The notes beneath the pieces are model-generated. The model did not search any database and was not told the origin of the DNA. It saw only the letters and a program-made list of their open reading frames with translations. Position numbers and translations under genes: made by a program. A stretch of DNA of 64,000 bases from an uncultured Planctomycetia bacterium (GTDB taxonomy: Bacteria > Planctomycetota > Phycisphaerae > FEN-1346 > JAACEH01), in assembly GCA_903929765.1 (NCBI GenBank), contig CAIYVX010000097.1, forward strand, positions 16,556-80,555. The letters are read 5' to 3'. This document shows positions 26,659 through 36,304 of this stretch, one piece after another (positions within the stretch are counted from its first letter, which is position 1; each line of letters begins with the position of its first letter).

Positions 26659-27912
26659 TTAGCCGCCGATCCAACTCCACACTCGCCGCATAAAACCTTG
26701 CGGCCGAGACGCCGCGTCCCCGCCGCCCGTCCCGCGCACCGCGGAAATCTTGGCCACCGTGCGCCGCACGACCCATTCACTGGCCAGGTTCGCCAGAAAC
26801 GAAACGACCAACAGGCACAGGGCCATGGCAAAAAGCACATGGTACCGCGACGACCCGGTCGTCTGGTCTGCCTCGCCCATGTCCGAGACGATGGTTGCCG
26901 TCATGGTCCGCACCGGCGACAGGAAGTTATACCACGGCTGCGGAATCTGCGCCGCGTTGCCCGAGGCCATCAACACGACCATTGTCTCGCCGATGGCTCG
27001 CATGATGCCGAGAATGACCGCGGCCATGATGCCGCTGGAGGCCGCGGGGATAATCACGCTGAGGATGGTCTCGGCCCGCGTGGCGCCCAGGGCGTAGCTG
27101 CCCTCGCGCAACTCCCGGCCCGCCGCCGTCAGGGCATCCTCTGAGACACTGACAATCGTCGGCAAGGCCATCACGCCCAGGATAATCGAGGCGTTCAGAG
27201 CATTAGTGCCGCTGGAAATGTGGATGGCCGCCAGCGCTGCCGACAGTTTCCACAACCCCGCCAGTGCCGCTAGGGTGAGCAGAATCATCACTGCCGCCCG
27301 GGCCGGATTGCGAAACCGCTCGCGCAATCGACCGCAGGACACATCGGCAACAACCAGGATAGCCAGCGCCGCCAGCGGCCCGAACAGGAGCCAGGTCGCG
27401 ACCGACAGCGCTTGCCCGCCCTTATCCTGTAGGAGCGGGGCAAAGACCACCAGGGCAAAAAAACCGTAAACCACCGAAGGAATCGCCGCCAGAATTTCCA
27501 CAGTCGGCTTCACCCATTGCCGCACCGAAAACGGCAACACGTCGCTCAGGCAGACTGCGGCCGCGACCCCCAGCGGCACCGCCACCACAATCGCCCCTAC
27601 GGTCACCATGCCCGTGCCATAGAAAATCGCCAGAGCTCCGAATTCCGGGGCCGCGGCGTTCGACGGATACCAATGCGTACTGGTAAAGAATTCTCGCAAG
27701 CCGTTGTCGTGGAAGAACGGAATCGCGTCGCGAATGATAAAGTAGAAAATGAAGAGAACCGCCAGGGCCGAACTCGAGGCGATGGCCAGCAGGATCAGCC
27801 GTCCCAGCAGGGCGACCGCGTGGCGCAGACGATCCGCCCGCTGGCCCAGGACCAGCGAACCGCCCTGTCTCCGTATGCTGATCTTGCCGCTCGTTTGTCC
27901 GAACGCCGTCAT
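26659..27912 (-). CDS. pstC: Phosphate ABC transporter permease PstC
   Basis: PstC pairs with PstA to form the phosphate channel. The 417-residue product has six or more spans. It carries the family motifs ILAAIPSVVYGFFALVVF and REGSYALGATRAETI (coupling helix), and GIMRAIGETMVVLMASG. It is longer than usual because of a loop between the central spans. The ATG at 27912 behind GAGGAAAGT is chosen over the ORF start at 27963. It lies between pstS and pstA. Confidence 0.94.
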   Translation of the reverse strand: MTAFGQTSGKISIRRQGGSLVLGQRADRLRHAVALLGRLILLAIASSSALAVLFIFYFIIRDAIPFFHDNGLREFFTSTHWYPSNAAAPEFGALAIFYGTGMVTVGAIVVAVPLGVAAAVCLSDVLPFSVRQWVKPTVEILAAIPSVVYGFFALVVFAPLLQDKGGQALSVATWLLFGPLAALAILVVADVSCGRLRERFRNPARAAVMILLTLAALAGLWKLSAALAAIHISSGTNALNASIILGVMALPTIVSVSEDALTAAGRELREGSYALGATRAETILSVIIPAASSGIMAAVILGIMRAIGETMVVLMASGNAAQIPQPWYNFLSPVRTMTATIVSDMGEADQTTGSSRYHVLFAMALCLLVVSFLANLASEWVVRRTVAKISAVRGTGGGDAASRPQGFMRRVWSWIGG

Positions 27913-28021
27913 ACTTTCCTCGCGGTGAAACCAACGGGGCCGGGCGGCCCCGATTCTCCGCACCTCAAGTGCGCCGCCCAGCCCCGCTCTAATTCCGTCT
28001 TGCCACTCGACACGGCAGGCT

Positions 28022-28897
28022 TCATTCGTAGTTGGTCACCGGAACGAAACCGACCGAGTCGATGATGTCCTGCCCCTTCTTGGTCAGATACAGCGTCACG
28101 AACTCATGCAGCGGAGAACCGAGTTTGGGGTAGCCATTGGTGAACATGAACAACGGACGAGCCACCGGGTACTTGCCCGTGGCGATGGTCCGCTTCGTCG
28201 GCATCACGCCGTTGATTTCCAGGGCCTTCACTCCGTCGGTCGTAAAAGCCAAGCCGACGTAGCCGACGGCTGCCGGTGTGTTCTGCACGCGCGCCCGAAT
28301 CGCCCCGTTCGAGGTGACGTATTCGACGCCAGAGGCGATCTTCTCTTCCTTGAGCACCTTTTCTGCAAACGTTTCGTAGGTTCCGCTGTTGGTGTCGCGG
28401 CTGATGATCACGATGTCGGCGTCCGGGCCGCCGATCTCGCTCCACTTCTTAATCTTACCCGTGTAAATACCCTTGACCTGGTCCGTGGTCAAAGCCTTGA
28501 TCGGGTTGGACGGATGAACGATCAGGCACACCCCGTCCATGGCGATGACTGTCGCGACCGGCATGACGCCCTTCTCCACGGCGGCCTTAAATTCCGTCTC
28601 CTTCATGAACCGCGACATGTTGCCGATGTCGCAGGTGCCGTTAATCAGGCTCTTGGCCCCATTCCCGGAACCCGACTCGCCGACCGTGACGTTCACGCCC
28701 GTCTGCTTCATAAAGTAATCCGCGAAAGCTTTGGCAATCGGCCCGACCGTGGTCGAACCGTCGCAGACGATCTTGCCCGCCGGGGCCTTCGTCTCCTCCG
28801 CCACAGACACGCTGCTCACTACCAGCGCCGCCGCCACAGTCGCCACCAACGCTAACGTCCAACCCAGAAAACGGTTGCTGCGTTTGCTCGTACTCAT
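28022..28897 (-). CDS. pstS: Periplasmic phosphate-binding protein
   Basis: PstS captures phosphate for PstCAB. The 291-residue product has an N-terminal signal (FLGWTLALVATVAAALVVSS). It has the phosphate-binding features of the family: CDGSTTVGPIAKAFA, GESGSGNGAKSL, IISRDTNSGTYE and AAVGYVGLAF. There is no lipobox cysteine, so it is probably soluble in the periplasm. AAAGGAGTGCGAG precedes the ATG. A candidate Pho box lies about 50-65 bases upstream with TAGAAT between, so it is probably the first gene of the phosphate-regulated pstSCAB unit. Confidence 0.95.
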   Translation of the reverse strand: MSTSKRSNRFLGWTLALVATVAAALVVSSVSVAEETKAPAGKIVCDGSTTVGPIAKAFADYFMKQTGVNVTVGESGSGNGAKSLINGTCDIGNMSRFMKETEFKAAVEKGVMPVATVIAMDGVCLIVHPSNPIKALTTDQVKGIYTGKIKKWSEIGGPDADIVIISRDTNSGTYETFAEKVLKEEKIASGVEYVTSNGAIRARVQNTPAAVGYVGLAFTTDGVKALEINGVMPTKRTIATGKYPVARPLFMFTNGYPKLGSPLHEFVTLYLTKKGQDIIDSVGFVPVTNYE

Positions 28898-28918
28898 ACT
28901 CGCACTCCTTTCAATTAG

Positions 28919-28962
28919 ATTCTACCTGACCTTTACACACTGTTCCGTTAAGCTTCCGTTAG
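28919..28962 (-). promoter_or_regulatory. Candidate Pho box and -10 box of pstS
   Basis: On the minus strand CTAACGGAAG and CTTAACGGAA repeat with an 11-bp period (28945-28962), followed about 20 bases later by TAGAAT (28919-28924). A direct repeat in place of a good -35 box is the arrangement expected for a PhoB-activated promoter. Confidence 0.6.
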
Positions 28963-29072
28963 AATTCCATGAGCAAAACGCCTGGCGAATCATGGCCAAA
29001 CCAGCCAGGACGGCCCGCAGTATGACCGGCCGGTATTAAGGCTTGGTTAGCTCATCGCAAAATAGTGGTAAA

Positions 29073-30896
29073 TTATTCCTGATTTGAAACCGACGAAGCC
29101 GTTGCGGCTGAGGGCAGATGCAAGGTGAAGATGCTCCCCTGCCCCGGCGTACTTTCCACGGTCACCGTCCCGCCGTGAACCTGGGCGATGTGCTTGACGA
29201 TGGCCAGTCCCAGCCCGGTGCCGCCCAGAGTCCGGCTGCGCCCTTTGTCGACCCGATAGAACCGTTCGAAAATCCGCGACAAGTGCTCCGCCGGGATACC
29301 CCAACCCTGATCCCGCACGCCGATCACCGCTTGGTCGCCTTGCTGCTCGGCCGCCACGTCCACGCGCCGCCCGGCGTCGCTGTACTTGATCGCGTTGTCG
29401 AGCAGATTGCTCACCGCCTGTTCCAAAAGTTGCGGGTTGGCCCGCAGAAAGAAATCTTCAGGACAGGCCAGCGTGACCTCGATGCCGCGCTCGGCGGCCA
29501 GGGTCTGACAATCGGCCAGGGCGCCGCGCAGGACGTCCGCCAGCCGCACGCGAGCCGTTTCGATCCGGACGTTTTCGGCATCCTGCTCGATCCGCGACAG
29601 GCTCAACAGATCGTCAATGATCCCGCTCAAGCGGTCGGCTTGGCGGGCAATGATTTCCAGGAACTGCCGCGTCTTGACCGGATCCTCGACCGCCCCCTCG
29701 CGCAAGGTTTCGACAAAGCCCTGAATCGAAGTAATCGGCGTTCTTAATTCGTGGGACACATTGGCCACAAAGTCGCGTCGCATGTTTTCCAGTCGCCGCA
29801 ACCGCGTCACGTCCAGCAGCACGACCAGCACGCCGATCTCCCGGTCGCGGGCGTCGCGAATCACCCGCCCGTGAAGCTGCACCCGCCTCTCGCTGCCCGC
29901 TTCGTCCCGCAGGCCGATCTCCTTCTCGGCCGGCTCTCGGGCTTTCTGGAGTCCCGACAGGAATTGCTGCAACTCCACGTTCCGCACCACCTCCAGCAGG
30001 CTCCGGCCGCGGGCCTCGGCCGCCTCGAGGCCGATCATCTCCGCCGCCGCCGGGTTGATAATGATGATCCGCTCCCGGCCGTCAACCGCCAGGACGCCCT
30101 CGGTCATGCTGGCCAGCACGCCCTCAAGTTCCCGCTGCTGCCGCGTGATGGTCCCGATCCGTTCGTCCAACTGATCCGCCATGCTGTTCAGTGCTTCCGC
30201 TAATTCCCGGGTTTCGGTCGAGCCGGTGGCGGGCAGTTTGTGCGCGAAATCACCCTGGGCAAACCGCTGCGCCCCGACCTTCATTTCCTCCAGCGGCCGG
30301 CTGATGCGCCGCGAAACCACGAGCGCCACGGCCAGAGCCAGCACGGCGATCAACAGCGCCGTTTCCAACACGCGCCAGCGCACCGCCGCCGAAGTTTCCT
30401 CGATGGCCGTCAACGGCATGGCCGCACGCACAATCGCCGTCACCTGTCCGCCTGATTCAGTAACCGGAATGGCCACATACAACATCCTGGTCTGCTTCGT
30501 TTCGCTGTAGCGTTCCGCCCGGCCGGTCGGCTGCCCCGCCAACACATCCCGAATCTCCGGGCGGTTGCCGTGATCCTCCATCTGCTTCGGATCGGCGTCG
30601 GTGTCGCCGACCACAGCCACGCCGCCGCGATTGTCCGGTCGCAACAGGGTCAATCGCACCCCGCCCGCCGACCCCAACATCTTGCAAGCCGCGTCCACAT
30701 CGGCCGCGCTGTGCCCCAGCGCCGCCATAAGTTGTGGCGCCGCCAGGCGGGCCTTTTCGCCCAACTCGCGCTCGGTCGCCCGCAGATGGAAACTTTCTAG
30801 TTCGCTCAGAATCGAGAATCCGACCGCCACCGTGCAAGCCAGGATTATCGCCAGATAGGAGAGATTGAGCTTCCAGAGCAACCGCAGACCGAACAT
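29073..30896 (-). CDS. phoR: Phosphate-regulon sensor histidine kinase
   Basis: The 607-residue product has a first membrane span (7-29), a periplasmic sensor of about 145 residues and a second span (about 178-198). A HAMP domain (RRISRPLEEMKVGAQRFAQG), a PAS domain (about 257-370), HisKA (FVANVSHELRTPITSI) and HATPase_c follow (NLLDNAIKYS, DQGWGIP, GGTGLGLAIVKHI). The order and the HELRTP motif fit the PhoR/VicK group. The phoB neighbour and adjoining pst operon make phosphate the likely signal. The sensor is larger than that of enterobacterial PhoR, which has almost none. It starts 11 bases after the phoB stop. Confidence 0.9.
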   Translation of the reverse strand: MFGLRLLWKLNLSYLAIILACTVAVGFSILSELESFHLRATERELGEKARLAAPQLMAALGHSAADVDAACKMLGSAGGVRLTLLRPDNRGGVAVVGDTDADPKQMEDHGNRPEIRDVLAGQPTGRAERYSETKQTRMLYVAIPVTESGGQVTAIVRAAMPLTAIEETSAAVRWRVLETALLIAVLALAVALVVSRRISRPLEEMKVGAQRFAQGDFAHKLPATGSTETRELAEALNSMADQLDERIGTITRQQRELEGVLASMTEGVLAVDGRERIIIINPAAAEMIGLEAAEARGRSLLEVVRNVELQQFLSGLQKAREPAEKEIGLRDEAGSERRVQLHGRVIRDARDREIGVLVVLLDVTRLRRLENMRRDFVANVSHELRTPITSIQGFVETLREGAVEDPVKTRQFLEIIARQADRLSGIIDDLLSLSRIEQDAENVRIETARVRLADVLRGALADCQTLAAERGIEVTLACPEDFFLRANPQLLEQAVSNLLDNAIKYSDAGRRVDVAAEQQGDQAVIGVRDQGWGIPAEHLSRIFERFYRVDKGRSRTLGGTGLGLAIVKHIAQVHGGTVTVESTPGQGSIFTLHLPSAATASSVSNQE

Positions 30897-30907
30897 GGGG
30901 ACGGGCC

Positions 30908-31606
30908 TCAGAGATCCTTGAATCGGTAACCTACGCCTCGGACAGTCTCAATGTATTTGCCGCACGCCCCCAGTTTGCGCCGCAAGGAAACAATGTGCAC
31001 GTCCACCGAGCGATCCGTCACCGCCGTATCCTCGCCCTGCGCCCCGTCGACAATCTGGTAGCGGGTGAAGACCCAGCCCGGACGCCGCGCCAGGAAGTGC
31101 AGCACCTGAAACTCGGTGTGCGTCAACTCCACCGCTTTGCCCTTGACCAGCACCTCGTGCCGTCCGGGATTGATGTTCAGGTCGCCCACCGCCAGCGACG
31201 CGCCCGCCTCCGCTCCGGTCTCCGCCGCCACCGCCCGACGCCGCAGCACGGCCTTGACGCGGGCCAGCAGCACCCGCGGGCTGAACGGTTTGGTCACATA
31301 ATCGTCCGCCCCGAGCTCGAGGCCCGTCACGATGTCAGCTTCTTCGCCCCGGGCCGTCAGCATCAGCACCGGCACGCCCGCCGTCCGCTCGTCCTTCTTC
31401 AGGATGCGACAGACCTCCAGCCCGTCCATGCCCGGCAGCATCAGATCCAGAATCACCAGGTGCGGCGCATCGGCCCGCACCGCCTCCAGCGCCGCTTCGC
31501 CGCTGGCGGCGCGCGACACGGCATAGCCGTGACGCGACAGATTGTAGTCCAGCAATTCCAGAATGTCTTCTTCGTCGTCTACGACCAGAATCGTTTCCTT
31601 CGCCAC
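30908..31606 (-). CDS. phoB: Phosphate-regulon response regulator, OmpR/PhoB family
   Basis: The 232-residue product has a receiver domain with the acidic pair VDDEED, phospho-acceptor VILDLMLPGMDG and lysine YVTKPFSP. A winged-helix DNA-binding domain (about 130-230, VELTHTEFQVLHFLARRPG, VDVHIVSLRRKLG) follows. PhoB activates phosphate-starvation genes through 11-bp direct repeats. The start is GTG behind GGGAGG. A copy of the candidate Pho box upstream suggests autoregulation. Confidence 0.93.
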   Translation of the reverse strand: MAKETILVVDDEEDILELLDYNLSRHGYAVSRAASGEAALEAVRADAPHLVILDLMLPGMDGLEVCRILKKDERTAGVPVLMLTARGEEADIVTGLELGADDYVTKPFSPRVLLARVKAVLRRRAVAAETGAEAGASLAVGDLNINPGRHEVLVKGKAVELTHTEFQVLHFLARRPGWVFTRYQIVDGAQGEDTAVTDRSVDVHIVSLRRKLGACGKYIETVRGVGYRFKDL

Positions 31607-31689
31607 AGGCCGACCTCCCGAACGGTTGCACCGCCAGTTTCACACCGGATCACTCAGCCTCGCGCAACTTCCCCCACTATCCCTTCGCC

Positions 31690-31709
31690 TCGTTAGTGCG
31701 CCGTTAAGG
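31690..31709 (-). promoter_or_regulatory. Candidate Pho box of phoB-phoR
   Basis: On the minus strand CTTAACGGCG and ACTAACGAGG are two YTAACG half-sites with an 11-bp period. GATAGT lies about 10 bases downstream as a possible -10 box. Confidence 0.55.
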
Positions 31710-31743
31710 AAGTGTGAATACCCGGTTCGCCGTCCGCATATAA

Positions 31744-32331
31744 CTAATACCAGAGACTCACAATCAGATGGGCTTCGGTCGTTTTGCCCTGGATTTCTCC
31801 GATCGTGTTCGACACGAACTTGACCTCGTACCCCGTCTCGTCCAGCCAGGCGTTGATCTGCTCGTCCATGACGATCAAAGCCGCCCGCGTCAGCTTGGTA
31901 TCGAACGTCCGCACCCGGGTCGCCCCCGTCCCGGTCTTGATCGGCTCGCGATTGTATTTGATCTCGTGCCGCGCCCCCGACCCCATCGTGTTCGAGGCCA
32001 CGATTCCCACCGACTCGGTTTCCTCGTTGCCGGCTTCCAGACCGATCGGCGACTCCACGGCGGCCTTGGGTTCCCCGGCATGCGTCGTAATCTTCGCCGG
32101 CGCCGGTTCGTCTGGCGGCAGCGCCAGCGGCGCCTCTTCATTCCGTTTCACCGGTCGCTGGGCCGGCGCCGCCGTGGGCCCGGCCGGGCTAGTCACCGGC
32201 GCAGCGGAACGCCCCGCGCTGGCACAGGGCGAACACAGGAGCTGCCCACCGACCAGTTTTGCCTTGCCCCCAATGATATCTTGCCCCGACAGGGCCGTCC
32301 CACACTTCGCACAGACCTTTCCGTCCGCCAT
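31744..32331 (-). CDS. Zinc-ribbon protein with conserved C-terminal domain, function unknown
   Basis: The 195-residue product starts MADGKVCAKCGTALSGQD and has a second pair, LCSPCA. Together these make a four-cysteine zinc-binding ribbon (about 5-40). A Pro/Ala-rich linker (40-125) follows. The final segment of about 60 residues (TFDTKLTRAALIVMDEQINA, then WLDETGYEVKFVSNTIGEI) is predicted alpha/beta and looks folded. There is no signal peptide or membrane span, so it is probably cytoplasmic. I do not recognise the C-terminal family. The gene lies between phoB and a divergent phosphodiesterase gene, which gives little functional hint. Confidence 0.7.
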   Translation of the reverse strand: MADGKVCAKCGTALSGQDIIGGKAKLVGGQLLCSPCASAGRSAAPVTSPAGPTAAPAQRPVKRNEEAPLALPPDEPAPAKITTHAGEPKAAVESPIGLEAGNEETESVGIVASNTMGSGARHEIKYNREPIKTGTGATRVRTFDTKLTRAALIVMDEQINAWLDETGYEVKFVSNTIGEIQGKTTEAHLIVSLWY

Positions 32332-32513
32332 TTTTCACTTCCTCCCACTCACTGTTCCACAATCGCCGAATCCGGACTGCCACAATCTACCCCGCGCCGG
32401 ACGGAACTGCAACAGCTTTTCGTGTTCCGACCCAGCGCTGGCCTCCGCGTCCGGTCACTGGTACAATCAGTTTTGTGTTTGTGCCGTTCGACCCGTTTTG
32501 AGGAGAAGGAAAC

Positions 32514-34241
32514 TTGTCACGCTGCCTCGTCGGTATTGCCACCCTGGTCATCATCCTCCTGGCCGGCTGCGCCACGCCCTCGGCCACCCATCCCGGCGAA
32601 CCTGCACCCTATACCCTCATCCTCAATCTCCACAAGGACGTCTCGATTCCTGACCGGCCCGTCGTCGTCTTTTTCTGCGACGGACTGAGCAAACAAATAT
32701 TCGACGCCATGCTTGCCGCCGGCGAACTGCCCAACATCAAGCGCTTCCTGGTCGAGCGTGGCGTCAGCGTCGACCGGGCCGTCGTGCCCCAGCCCACCGT
32801 CACCTATCCCAACACCGCCGCTTACCTGACCGGCCTCTATCCCGGCCACACCGGCGTTACCGGCAACGTCTGGTTCGACCCGCGCTCCCTCATTTTCCGC
32901 GACTACAAATATCCCGAAACCCTGGAGATGGTCGATGACGACATAAAAGCGCCCACACTGTTTGAGATGCTCGACCACGAATCCAGCACCGTCGTCCTCT
33001 GCCAGACCAACCGCGGAGCCACACATTTCTACGAAAACTACTTCATCGGCGGATGCGAATTTGCCCTCCAGATGTTCCACGACCTTAACATTTCCGTCTC
33101 CGCCCGCCTCAAGAACACGGCCGCCGCGGCCAACCAGGACCGCCGCTGGCCCGATCTGGTCTGGCTCTACTATCCCGCCACCGACCTTGTCGGCCACGCC
33201 TACGGCCTTAACTCGCCCCGCTACCACCAGGCCATCATCGACTTCGACCTCGAGGTCGGCAACGTCTGCCTCGCCCTGGACAGGGAAGGTTTCCTCGACC
33301 GCACCCTCCTCGTCCTGATCACCGACCACGGTTTCGTCAACACCCCGCGCCACGCCGACATCACCGCCATGCTGAAAGCCAACGGCCTCAAGGTCTACGA
33401 CAAACGGCCCGACGACAACTCGGAGTATTACCAGCAGCGCTACGCCAAGTTCAACCCCTACGACGTGGTCGCCGTCGTCGACGCCGACCGCTTCGCCAAG
33501 CTCTGCTTTCATGTTCCCGGCCGGCCGTGGACCCACCGGCCCGACATCAATGAAATCCGTACTCTCTTCGACGACCGGGCCAGAGCCCACTCCGGCATTT
33601 TAACCTTTGTGCCGCGCGACCCCATCGCTGAACTGCTCCACGTCGACGGCGTCCAGTTCATTGTACACAGTGACCGCGGTGCGCCCGAGACCCGCGTCGA
33701 GGTATTCGCCGCCGACGGCCGCGCCGTCATCACGCGGCATATCGACGCCGAAGGCCACAAATCCTACGCCTACCAGGTCACCGAGGGCTGCGATCCCTTC
33801 AGCTACGGCCAGCGCCAGGCCTCCGCCACGCTGTGCGGCGGCTCGTTCCACTCCGCCGACGAGTGGCTCGCCGCCACCATCGACGGCAAGTATCCCGACC
33901 TGCCCGTCCAGTTCACCGAGTTGTTCGACTCCGAGCGGGCCGGCGACCTTTGCCTCTTCGCCAAGCCCGGCTGGGACTTCCTCAACACTAATCTCGGCGG
34001 CCACGGCGGTATCACCAGCGACGAAACCGTCGTGCCCTTCATTTTCGCCGGAGCGGGACTGCCCGGAGGCGCCACAATCCCCTATGCCCGCACCGTGGCC
34101 CTCGCCCCGACCGTCTTCCAGTTCATCCGCGGCCAGCGCGATCCGGTCCTCTTCTCCCGCTTCGACGCCGACAGTCTCCTTGACATTCTTCGCGCCGCAC
34201 GCCAGAATAGCCCGTCTAATGCGACACCGGCGATAAAATAG
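32514..34241 (+). CDS. Lipoprotein of the type I phosphodiesterase / nucleotide pyrophosphatase family
   Basis: The 575-residue product starts at TTG behind a strong AGGAGAAGGAAAC site and has a lipoprotein signal (VIILLAGC). The alkaline phosphatase superfamily fold shows in VVVFFCDGLSKQIFDAML (first metal Asp) and VTYPNTAAYLTGLYPGHTG, with the catalytic Thr. WLYYPATDLVGHAYG, ITDHGF and LGGHGGITSDETVVPFIFAG also fit. These resemble Npp-type enzymes that hydrolyse nucleotide or lipid phosphodiesters at the cell surface. It may supply phosphate under starvation given its neighbours, but I see no Pho box upstream. Confidence 0.85.
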   Translation: MSRCLVGIATLVIILLAGCATPSATHPGEPAPYTLILNLHKDVSIPDRPVVVFFCDGLSKQIFDAMLAAGELPNIKRFLVERGVSVDRAVVPQPTVTYPNTAAYLTGLYPGHTGVTGNVWFDPRSLIFRDYKYPETLEMVDDDIKAPTLFEMLDHESSTVVLCQTNRGATHFYENYFIGGCEFALQMFHDLNISVSARLKNTAAAANQDRRWPDLVWLYYPATDLVGHAYGLNSPRYHQAIIDFDLEVGNVCLALDREGFLDRTLLVLITDHGFVNTPRHADITAMLKANGLKVYDKRPDDNSEYYQQRYAKFNPYDVVAVVDADRFAKLCFHVPGRPWTHRPDINEIRTLFDDRARAHSGILTFVPRDPIAELLHVDGVQFIVHSDRGAPETRVEVFAADGRAVITRHIDAEGHKSYAYQVTEGCDPFSYGQRQASATLCGGSFHSADEWLAATIDGKYPDLPVQFTELFDSERAGDLCLFAKPGWDFLNTNLGGHGGITSDETVVPFIFAGAGLPGGATIPYARTVALAPTVFQFIRGQRDPVLFSRFDADSLLDILRAARQNSPSNATPAIK

Positions 34242-34256
34242 TGAAACGTTGCCGTT

Positions 34257-34375
34257 GCTGTCAGCCCTGAAAGGGCGTCAGTATTTAGCCGGGGGCGTAA
34301 GCCCCCGGTATGGAATCTCACGAGAATCATCTTTTTTTCTTTTTCTTAGCCCCGGAGGGGCGACAGAATTTTTGA
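34257..34375. repeat. Intergenic multi-hairpin repeat of GCCC-TGAA-GGGC type
   Basis: Three hairpins follow each other: GCCCTGAAAGGGC, CCGGGGGCGTAAGCCCCCGG and AGCCCCGGAGGGGCG. Sequences with these words are common dispersed repeats in planctomycete genomes (from memory). It lies between the phosphodiesterase stop and the aspS ribosome site and could also act as a terminator. Confidence 0.6.
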
Positions 34376-34406
34376 AAACTGCCGCTGCCGCCGAAAGGAG
34401 TTGCCC

Positions 34407-36230
34407 TTGTCCACCGAAACCACCATGCGCACTCACACTTGCGGCGAGCTTCGCGCCGCCGATGTCGGCAAACAGGTCGCTCTGTGCGGCTGGGTCGCCA
34501 ATCGCCGCGATCACGGCAACCTGATTTTCATCGACCTCCGCGACCGCTACGGCCTGACGCAGTGCGTGTTCGATCCGGCCCTGGCCGCCGAGGCGCACAA
34601 TCTGGCCGAGCGCGTGCGCGGCGAATGGTCGCTGCAGGTTCAGGGTCGCGTCCGGCTCCGGCCCGAAGGCCTGGCGAACCCAAAAATGCCGACCGGCGAA
34701 ATCGAAGTCGAAGTCACCGGCCTGGCCGTCCTCAACGAATCCGCCGTCCCACCCTTCGAGATCGACGCCGACAAAGAAGTCAGTGAAGACCTGCGTCTGA
34801 AGTACCGCTATCTCGACCTGCGCCGCCCGCAGATGCTCAACGCCCTGGTCATGCGCTCCAGGCTGATCAAGGCCATGCGCGACTTTTACGACCGCGAAGG
34901 TTTCATCGACGTGGAAACGCCCTTCCTGACCAAAAGTACGCCCGAAGGCGCTCGCGACTACATCGTTCCCTCGCGCGTCAACCCCGGCCTCTTCTTCGCC
35001 CTGCCGCAATCGCCGCAACTTTTCAAGCAGATCCTCATGGTCGCCGGCTTCGACCGCTATTATCAGGTCGCCCGCTGCATGCGCGACGAAGACCTCCGCG
35101 CCGACCGCCAGCCCGAGTTCACCCAACTCGACGTGGAAATGTCTTACGTCGCCCAGGACGACGTGATCGCCACCACCGAACGCATGTTGGCCCACGTCTT
35201 TAAGACCGTTCTAGGCCGCGACTTACCCCTGCCCTTGCCGCGCATGACCTACGATGAGGCCATGGACAAATATGGCCACGACGCACCAGACATCCGTTTC
35301 GGGCTGCATCTGGTCAACGCCACTGATATTGCCGGCGAGACTGATTTCCGCGTCTTCAAGCTGGCCATCGAAGCCGGCGGCCAAGTGCGCGGCCTCTGTG
35401 TCAAGGGCGGGGCCTCGTTCAGCCGCAAGGAGATCGACGACCTGACGCCCTTCGTCGCCACGTTCGGGGCCAAGGGCGTGGCATGGGTCAAAGTCGAAGA
35501 GGCCGCTCTCACCGGCGCTGCCGCCAAGTTTTTCCCCGATGCCCTGGGCCAGCGCCTCCGCGAACGCTTCCAGGCTGCGCCCGGCGACCTCATTCTCATG
35601 GTCGCCGACCAGCCGGCCATTGTCTTCAAAAGCCTCGGCCAACTGCGTCTCATGCTCGGCCAGAAGCTCGGCCTGATTCCCGCCGGCGTCTTCGCCTTCA
35701 CCTGGGTTGTCGATTTCCCGAGCTTCGACTGGGATCCAGAGGAGCGCCGCTACGTCGCCATGCACCACCCCTTCACCGCGCCGCAAGACCAGTTCCTCGA
35801 AGCCCTGCCTGCCGGCCCGCTCACGGCGACTACGCCCGACCCGGCCATTCTCGGGATCAAGGCCAAAGCTTACGACGTGGTCCTGAACGGCACCGAACTT
35901 GGCGGCGGCTCGATCCGTATCCACCGTCCAGATGTCCAGAGCCGCGTTTTCAATCTCTTGGGCATCGCCGAGGAATCGGCCCGCGTGAAATTCGGATTCC
36001 TGCTCGACGCTCTGAAATTCGGCGCTCCGCCCCACGGCGGCATCGCCCTGGGCCTCGACCGTTGCGTCATGCTCCTGCTGGGCCTGCCCAGCATTCGTGA
36101 CACCATCGCCTTCCCGAAGACGCAGCGGGCCATCTGCCTGATGACCAACGCCCCCGGCCCGGTCGACGAACGCCAGCTTCGCGAGCTGCACATCCGCCTG
36201 GCCCCAGAGATTCAGGGTGAGAAAAAATAG
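34407..36230 (+). CDS. aspS: Aspartyl-tRNA synthetase
   Basis: AspRS charges tRNA-Asp (and tRNA-Asn if non-discriminating). The 607-residue product has the N-terminal OB anticodon-binding domain ([19 protein letters not shown]) and class II motif 1 ([18 protein letters not shown] region). Motif 2 lies in [20 protein letters not shown], the bacterial GAD insertion around 290-420, and motif 3 is [16 protein letters not shown]. This is the long bacterial type. The TTG at 34407 fits the AAAGGAG site six bases upstream; an in-frame ATG at 34425 also gives a normal N terminus. Confidence 0.96.
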   Translation: MSTETTMRTHTCGELRAADVGKQVALCGWVANRRDHGNLIFIDLRDRYGLTQCVFDPALAAEAHNLAERVRGEWSLQVQGRVRLRPEGLANPKMPTGEIEVEVTGLAVLNESAVPPFEIDADKEVSEDLRLKYRYLDLRRPQMLNALVMRSRLIKAMRDFYDREGFIDVETPFLTKSTPEGARDYIVPSRVNPGLFFALPQSPQLFKQILMVAGFDRYYQVARCMRDEDLRADRQPEFTQLDVEMSYVAQDDVIATTERMLAHVFKTVLGRDLPLPLPRMTYDEAMDKYGHDAPDIRFGLHLVNATDIAGETDFRVFKLAIEAGGQVRGLCVKGGASFSRKEIDDLTPFVATFGAKGVAWVKVEEAALTGAAAKFFPDALGQRLRERFQAAPGDLILMVADQPAIVFKSLGQLRLMLGQKLGLIPAGVFAFTWVVDFPSFDWDPEERRYVAMHHPFTAPQDQFLEALPAGPLTATTPDPAILGIKAKAYDVVLNGTELGGGSIRIHRPDVQSRVFNLLGIAEESARVKFGFLLDALKFGAPPHGGIALGLDRCVMLLLGLPSIRDTIAFPKTQRAICLMTNAPGPVDERQLRELHIRLAPEIQGEKK

Positions 36231-36245
36231 CTGTTGGAATTTTAA

Positions 36246-36273
36246 TTGAGTGCCGTTGGTCTCTCGCTATAAT
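36246..36273 (+). promoter_or_regulatory. Predicted promoter of the lipoprotein gene
   Basis: TTGAGT and a consensus TATAAT are 16 bases apart, about 32 bases upstream of the ATG at 36305. Confidence 0.6.
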
Positions 36274-36304
36274 CGGCCTCAGACCTCTCGGAGAATCGCC
36301 GCAC

